Assembly (NCBI GenBank): GCA_000785145.2
Contig: JSZA02000040.1
Coordinates: 1 to 48,753 of the forward strand
Length of the DNA stretch: 48,753 nucleotides
Origin: Candidatus Thiomargarita nelsonii
GTDB lineage: Bacteria; Pseudomonadota; Gammaproteobacteria; Beggiatoales; Beggiatoaceae
Reading direction: 5' to 3'
The position numbers were made by a program, and so were the translations under genes. A model generated the notes under the pieces. The model had not been told where the DNA came from, made no database searches, and saw nothing but the letters and a program-made list of their open reading frames with translations. The stretch's first letter is position 1. The number at the start of each line of letters is the position of its first letter. Shown here one piece after another: positions 44,414 through 48,753 of the stretch.

Positions 44414-44714
44414 AACGTGATATTGGTGCAGAAATCCTTGAAGGTTTGGAAGAAATTGCAAAATGGAAAAAAGGCGAAATCGAACTGAAAACCACAAAGT
44501 TAAAATTACCCACTGCCAATGATGTGACAGACATACGAGAACGTATGGGCTTATCACAACAAATATTTGCAACTGAGTCAGTATTCGCACCTTACGTTGT
44601 TGGGAGCAAGGAGTGCGCGAGCCAAAAGGTCCGGCTAAAACATTGTTATTAGTGGCAGATAAACAACCAGAAGCGTTACGCAAGGCATTCAATATGGAGC
44701 TAACCGGAGACTAA
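44410..44714 (+). pseudogene. HTH (XRE) antitoxin, frameshifted
   Basis: MKRDIGAEILEGLEEIAKWK followed by DIRERMGLSQQIFA, the start of a HigA-like helix-turn-helix. The frame breaks near 44590 and continues WEQGVREPKGPAKTLLLVAD to FNMELTGD at 44714. Some residues around the recognition helix are missing. Partner of the broken toxin upstream, so the module is dead. Confidence 0.8.
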
Positions 44715-44815
44715 GCAGCCCGTGTAGGTTTTTTCGTTCCTTTGCTCTGGAAAGGAACGAGAAAATATTAACGTATTGTCTGTTGTTCAAATCTTAGTGC
44801 TGAATTTGGCTGATG

Positions 44816-45012
44816 TTATGGTTCGATCATTTTCAACTGTTTACAATCCAAGCCTGAAATACGGTTAAGACGCAAATCATTACTGAACAATGGCACATTT
44901 AACGTCAGAGCCGTTGCCACAATAATCGCATCCGGTAATCACCAACGGGCAGCGGCTCTGCTAAGCGTTCGCCCAACAAATACAAAATGGTATCCAGCAA
45001 AAAATGATTTAC
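44816..45012 (-). pseudogene. VapC toxin remnant with internal deletion
   Basis: Begins FLLDTILYLLGERLAEPLP just after the antitoxin stop, then jumps to DAIIVATALTLNVPLFSNDL and RLNRISGLDCKQLKMIEP with a frame change. The central part of the PIN domain, with the catalytic Glu, is gone. Toxin of the module whose antitoxin is at 45009. Confidence 0.75.
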
Positions 45013-45230
45013 TCTCCCCGTATGCGTTTTTGAAACTCAAGCGGATCTTCAGTTAACGATATAGTACCTGCAAAACGATTTAGAACAGTTGGGGATTGAG
45101 GCATCGTTTTATCTCTCTGCTCTTGCCACAACAAAATGACTTTGACAGATTTATTAAACCAATCCTTGTACTGTTCTGGAATTTTAATCACCCCATCGTG
45201 TGATTCACAAGTAAATTCTATAGCTTGCAT
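45009..45230 (-). CDS. Antitoxin left without a working toxin
   Basis: A 73-residue paralogue of the protein at 43430 (IEFTCESHDGVIKIPEQYKD, then KSVKVILLWQE). The C-terminal half differs (TISLTEDPLEFQKRIRGE), as expected for a distinct toxin partner. Its toxin (44816-45012) is deleted internally. Start codon and leader match those of the WD40 gene. Confidence 0.7.
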   Translation of the reverse strand: MQAIEFTCESHDGVIKIPEQYKDWFNKSVKVILLWQEQRDKTMPQSPTVLNRFAGTISLTEDPLEFQKRIRGE

Positions 45231-45232
45231 AA

Positions 45233-45600
45233 TTGAATGCTCTTGGTAATTTATTATGTGTGTGTGTGTGCCTTATCATAAATTGATTGAGCCAATGTTA
45301 TTGTACTGCTAATGTTCAACAACTAATAATTGTAATATAATTATAGGCAATTTTTTAACAGGGATAAGTCAAAACCCTTAACTACAGGGATTTATTTTTA
45401 GCAGGGATAAGTCAAAATCCTTAACTACATAGTAAGTAGGATCGCGATGGATAAGTCAAAACCTAATCTGAACTGGATTTTGACTTATCCTTTCTAATAG
45501 ACTTATCCCTTTTTAATTGTAGCGTATCCACATGATTATTATCTAAATATCGGTGGATACGCATACGCTTAATCCACCCTACATTTATTATCATATCATC
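45233..45600. repeat. Leader repeat, ggataagtcaaaa hairpins and a REPIN
   Basis: Nearly the same arrangement as 41561-41850 for its first 190 bp: leader, two single motifs, then the hairpin with ctgaactggattttgactta. It is followed by a palindrome pair tatccaca / ggtggatacgc...ccaccctac (about 45535-45583). Confidence 0.85.
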
Positions 45601-45670
45601 ATTATCGTTGCAGGACGCGGAGCGTCCGGGCAGGCACTCACTCCGCTCCTGCGTTTCCCACGCAGAGCGT

Positions 45671-45806
45671 CAATGCCATTAAGTTAAGCTCATGTAGGGT
45701 GGATTAAGCGATAGCGTATCCACCGATATTTACATAATAATCAGGTGGATACGCTCCGCTTAATCCACCCTACATCTATGAGATTTTGCTTAACTTAATG
45801 GCATTG
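45671..45806. mobile_element. MITE with IS4-like ends inside a paired-hairpin repeat
   Basis: Ends caatgccattaagttaag and cttaacttaatggcattg. Flanking 11 bp duplication acgcagagcgt at 45660-45670 and 45807-45817, derived from the cccacgcagagcgtggga repeat it entered. The core is a gtagggtggattaagcg ... cttaatccaccctac palindrome pair. Confidence 0.93.
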
Positions 45807-45817
45807 ACGCAGAGCGT

Positions 45818-46043
45818 GGGAACGAGAAAAACGTTTTTTGGACGTCTCGTCCAAAATAAATTTTGGACTCCTGAGCCTTTGAAATTTATAACAATGGTGG
45901 GTTTCGCTACCCACCCTACAAAAAAAAACTTGATCTTTTGACTTTGATTTTAAATCCGCGCAATCCGTGTCATCCGTAAAATCCGTGATTCAAGGTTTAA
46001 TCTGGTAGATTTATCCGACAAACGGCTGTAGAATACTAATATT
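45818..46043. other. Intergenic region before the VWA gene
   Basis: Holds the rest of the cgtgggaacgag repeat, a short palindrome around 45840-45872 (ggacgtctcgtccaaa), a half ggtgggtttcgctacccacc repeat, and a piece (ccgcgcaatccgtgtcatcc) rich in atccgt. The promoter of the VWA-SWIM gene pair must lie here. Confidence 0.5.
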
Positions 46044-47207
46044 ATGTTAAAAAATACCAAAGAACAACAACGCCGCTGGCGACTCATATTAGGCGGCGGA
46101 AAAGCCGAAGGCACCCGCTTTTCTCTCTCAAAAACTGATAGTCGCATGGATCAGGCACTCGCTAAATTATACAACCCAGGCGAAGAGGATAAAAAAGGCG
46201 GATTAGGCGCATCTGCCCCACGAGTCGCACGTTGGTTGGGAGATATTAGAGAATATTTTCCCAGCACAGTTGTCCGCGTTATGCAAAAAGATGCCTTTCA
46301 GCGTCTTGATCTCAAAGAAATGCTGATACAACCCGAAATGTTAGAAGCCGTAGAAGCCGACGTACATTTAGTCGCCGATCTCATTTCGCTCAACCTTGTC
46401 ATGCCTGATCAGACAAAAGAGACTGCACGGCAAGTTGTGCAAAAAGTCGTTGATGAATTGATGGATAAACTCTCCTTGCCCATGCAGCAAGCCATTCGAG
46501 GCAGCCTCAATCGAGCCAGGCGTAACTATCGCCCCCGCCACACTGAAATTGACTGGAACCGCACCATTCGCGCTAATCTTAAACACTACCAGCCCGACTA
46601 TCAAACCATCATACCCGAACAACTCATTGGTTTTGGGCGCAAACAAAAAAGAACGCAACAAGAAATTATATTATGTGTTGATCAATCCGGCTCCATGGCA
46701 ACCAGTGTCGTCTATGCCAGCATTTTTGCCGCCGTCATCGCCTCGATTCCAAGCGTACAAACCAAACTCATCGTATTTGACACCTCAATCGTTGATCTCA
46801 CCGACATGCTCACTGATCCCGTAGAGGTTTTATTTGGCACCCAACTCGGCGGTGGTACTGATATTAACCGTGCCATTCGCTATTGCCAAAAACAAATTGT
46901 GCAACCTCAACAAACCACCTTAGTCTTGATTACTGACTTATATGAAGGCGGAAATTCCACTGCGCTAGTGAAACGGATCGCCAATCTCGTTCATGCTGGC
47001 GTACAAGTGATCACCTTATTAGCCCTGAATGATGAAGGTGCCCCTTGTTATGATCACCACCTTGCCCAAACTTTTGCTGGTTTAAGCATTCCCACCTTTG
47101 CCTGCACGCCAGATAAATTTCCAGATTTAATGGCAGCCGCATTACAAAAAGCTGATATTAATCAATGGGCAGCGGAACAAAACATTGTATTAGCGCGGGG
47201 AGACTAA
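46044..47207 (+). CDS. VWA-domain protein (CoxE-like), component of MoxR/SWIM set
   Basis: A 387-residue protein. The N-terminal 190 residues are helical and basic (KNTKEQQRRWRLILGGGKAE, RRNYRPRHTEIDWNRTIRAN). The C-terminal VWA domain starts at IILCVDQSGSMATSVVYA with an intact DxSxS metal-ion site, and has the later Thr/Asp in LGGGTDINRA and TLVLITDLYEGG. VWA proteins of this type pair with MoxR ATPases to deliver metal-dependent or conformational changes. Partner ATPase is probably at 27018. Six bp upstream of the SWIM gene, so cotranscribed with it. Confidence 0.88.
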   Translation: MLKNTKEQQRRWRLILGGGKAEGTRFSLSKTDSRMDQALAKLYNPGEEDKKGGLGASAPRVARWLGDIREYFPSTVVRVMQKDAFQRLDLKEMLIQPEMLEAVEADVHLVADLISLNLVMPDQTKETARQVVQKVVDELMDKLSLPMQQAIRGSLNRARRNYRPRHTEIDWNRTIRANLKHYQPDYQTIIPEQLIGFGRKQKRTQQEIILCVDQSGSMATSVVYASIFAAVIASIPSVQTKLIVFDTSIVDLTDMLTDPVEVLFGTQLGGGTDINRAIRYCQKQIVQPQQTTLVLITDLYEGGNSTALVKRIANLVHAGVQVITLLALNDEGAPCYDHHLAQTFAGLSIPTFACTPDKFPDLMAAALQKADINQWAAEQNIVLARGD

Positions 47208-47213
47208 CTTAAT

Positions 47214-48506
47214 ATGCACTGGACAACTGAACAAGTACAAGCATTAGCACCAGATGCCGCTTCAAACCAAGCCGCAAAAAAATTATTAAAACTAAAAAAA
47301 TGGCCCCTATTGGCTTATAACGAAGCGGCTATTTGGGGAGAATGCCAAGGTAGCGGCTCCAAACCATATCAAACGCGCATTGCTTTAGAGGAGCCCGCCT
47401 TTAAATGCTCCTGCCCAAGTCACAAATTTCCCTGTAAACATGCCTTAGCACTGTTTTTATTATATGTACAATCGCACAACGCCTTTAAATCAACAGAACC
47501 GCCACCTTGGGTAGCAGAATGGTTAGCTAAACGCAAAGCCAAAAAAGCGAAGAAACCGGTTAATACCGCCGCCCAAGTAAAACGCGTCGCCAAGCGTGAA
47601 GAAAAAGTACAGGCAGGATTAGAAGAACTGTCACTGTGGTTGCGAGATTTAGTACGCAATGGTTTGGGCGAATTACAAGACAAACCCTATAGCTTTTTTG
47701 AAGACATGGCGGCGCGAATGGTGGATGCACAAGCACCTGGACTTGCTAATCGTATCAAAGAATTAGCCGGTATCAGGCAGACAGGGCAAAATTGGGCGAG
47801 CCAACTTTTAAAAGCCGTGGCGCGTTTACATTTGCTCGTGGAAAGCTATCAACGGCTCGACAGCTTACCGTCTGATTTACAACATGATATTCGCAGCTTA
47901 ATTGGTTGGACGCAAACTAAAGAAACCGTTTTACAACAAACCGCAATTCGTGACAATTGGCTAGTTTTGGGACAATATATCGACAGTGATGAAATTTTGA
48001 CGCAACGTATTTGGCTACAAAGCGCGAAAACGGGCAAAATAGCACTCTTACTCAACTTTGCACATCCCCAATCCCGCCACTCATTGGATTTGGGATGGAT
48101 AACCGGCACCCTGCGAGCCGCTGAACTCTCTTTTTATCCGTCGGCTTATCCACTCAGGGCAGTCGTCAAAGCGCATGATGAAACCTCATCAATAACTAGC
48201 CTAAAAGGAGCCCCTAACTTGCAAGCCGCTTTTGCAAGCTATAAAAATGCACTCAGTCAACTGCCTTGGATAGAGCGATTTCCAATGATTTTAGAAAATG
48301 TGACACCGACTCAGGCAAATGAGACTTGGTGGCTGACGGATACGAGTCAGCATCATTTGCCTATTATTTCTCAGGACTTATGGGAATTATTGGCAATAAG
48401 TGGTGGTAATGCTATAACGGTATTTGGAGAATGGCAAAATAATTGTTTATATCCATTGGGGGCTTGGAATGATGGAAATTATGTTGATCTGGCACCCGTT
48501 GTCTGA
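47214..48506 (+). CDS. SWIM zinc-finger protein, component of MoxR/VWA set
   Basis: A 430-residue protein with a SWIM zinc finger CxCxnCxH at about residues 63-76 (FKCSCPSHKFPCKHALALFL), preceded by WGECQGSGSKPYQTRI. A basic linker (KRKAKKAKKPVNTAAQVKRV) follows, then about 300 residues without a motif I recognise. SWIM domains bind DNA or protein. It is the terminal gene of the VWA-SWIM pair, and completes the five-component set with DUF5691, MoxR and DUF5682. Confidence 0.88.
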   Translation: MHWTTEQVQALAPDAASNQAAKKLLKLKKWPLLAYNEAAIWGECQGSGSKPYQTRIALEEPAFKCSCPSHKFPCKHALALFLLYVQSHNAFKSTEPPPWVAEWLAKRKAKKAKKPVNTAAQVKRVAKREEKVQAGLEELSLWLRDLVRNGLGELQDKPYSFFEDMAARMVDAQAPGLANRIKELAGIRQTGQNWASQLLKAVARLHLLVESYQRLDSLPSDLQHDIRSLIGWTQTKETVLQQTAIRDNWLVLGQYIDSDEILTQRIWLQSAKTGKIALLLNFAHPQSRHSLDLGWITGTLRAAELSFYPSAYPLRAVVKAHDETSSITSLKGAPNLQAAFASYKNALSQLPWIERFPMILENVTPTQANETWWLTDTSQHHLPIISQDLWELLAISGGNAITVFGEWQNNCLYPLGAWNDGNYVDLAPVV

Positions 48507-48529
48507 ACGATAGCTTTTTAGAACAACTT

Positions 48530-48610
48530 TTTTTTAAGGAGTCCAAGATTTATCTTGGGCGGTTGATATTTTGTTAGGTGTCCAAAGCTAAAGCTTTGGA
48601 CTCCAAAAAA
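48530..48610. repeat. GGAG palindromes of both sequence types
   Basis: ggagtccaagatttatcttg followed some 30 bp on by tccaaagctaaagctttgga + CTCC. The two palindrome types of the window stand here as one facing pair with GGAG outside, showing that they belong to one family. Confidence 0.8.
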
Positions 48611-48622
48611 CTGTGAACTATC

Positions 48623-48753
48623 TCAGGAAGATTGAATTAATATCCCCTCTTTTTTGACTATTTTATCTATCAATCTCCTTTGTGATTGATCGGCTAAAAC
48701 AACATCTATTTTTTGATCTCCTATTAGAGATTTAAGTAGAACTAAAAAATCTA
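48623..48753 (-). CDS. C-terminal end of a nucleotidyltransferase-like protein (partial)
   Basis: The last 43 codons of a gene that runs off the window. The visible end VVLADQSQRRLIDKIVKKEG, preceded by SLIGDQKID, resembles the end of MNT-type minimal nucleotidyltransferases, often half of a toxin-antitoxin pair with a HEPN protein. The catalytic GSxxxG/DxD region would lie beyond the window edge, so the assignment is tentative. Confidence 0.55.
   Translation of the reverse strand, partial: DFLVLLKSLIGDQKIDVVLADQSQRRLIDKIVKKEGILIQSS

Noticed and set aside
1..48753. tRNA, rRNA, origin or phage genes
   Set aside because: None recognised on either strand by eye; a covariance search would be needed to exclude a tRNA.

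Overview
The window reads as a stretch of a low-GC, repeat-laden gammaproteobacterial chromosome. The mix of multihaem cytochromes, WD40 and caspase-like proteins, many toxin-antitoxin genes and dense short palindromic repeats recalls filamentous sulfur oxidisers (Beggiatoa/Thioploca/Thiomargarita group). That placement is inference from gene style; no rRNA or other taxonomic marker is present.

Left third (0.8-16 kb) is mostly intact metabolism and signalling. It holds a five-haem cytochrome c, a CoA-binding protein and a dihydrolipoamide dehydrogenase-like flavoprotein. A co-directional block follows: a response regulator with a REC and a DUF3369-like domain but no output domain; a roughly 1286-residue fusion of a molybdopterin oxidoreductase, an FAD/NAD ferredoxin reductase and a 2Fe-2S ferredoxin; two paralogous membrane histidine kinases around a lipoprotein; a secreted cupredoxin; and NADP-type glutamate dehydrogenase with a clear terminator.

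Middle (16-25.5 kb) is a mobile-element battlefield. A gene for a secreted caspase-like / beta-helix / PQQ-propeller protein is cut in two by an IS607-type element (serine recombinase TnpA plus TnpB) that carries two copies of its omega-RNA-like right end. Downstream lie truncated cytochrome, glycine-zipper and DUF420-like genes and one gene carrying several repeat insertions.

The right half is framed by what I believe is one system: DUF5691-type protein and MoxR AAA+ ATPase (25.5-28.1 kb), DUF5682-type protein (30.1-32.3 kb), then VWA (CoxE-like) and SWIM zinc-finger proteins (46.0-48.5 kb). About 13.7 kb of accessory DNA lies between the third and fourth genes: a wrecked VWA/YfbK-like gene, a coiled-coil protein divergent from a SNF2 helicase, a DUF4384-like protein, a broken WD40-caspase locus with 14 almost identical WD40 blades, and several VapBC/HicAB/HigBA-like modules in various states of decay. 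The MoxR tail is duplicated on the far side of an inserted HicAB pair.

The best-supported new observation is a family of small elements (711, 22478, 23336, 23709, 38827, 45671). Five end in CAATGCCATTAAGTTAAG or close variants of it and the sixth in a CAATGCCA-type end; all are flanked by 11-12 bp direct repeats of the target, and most carry REP/REPIN-like palindromes as cargo. The ends and duplication length resemble the IS4 family from memory. No matching transposase is in the window. A second palindrome family (GGAG or GTAG foot followed by a hairpin, often as inverted pairs) looks like REP/REPIN sequence, and a third (ggataagtcaaaa hairpins) is confined to the toxin-antitoxin zone.
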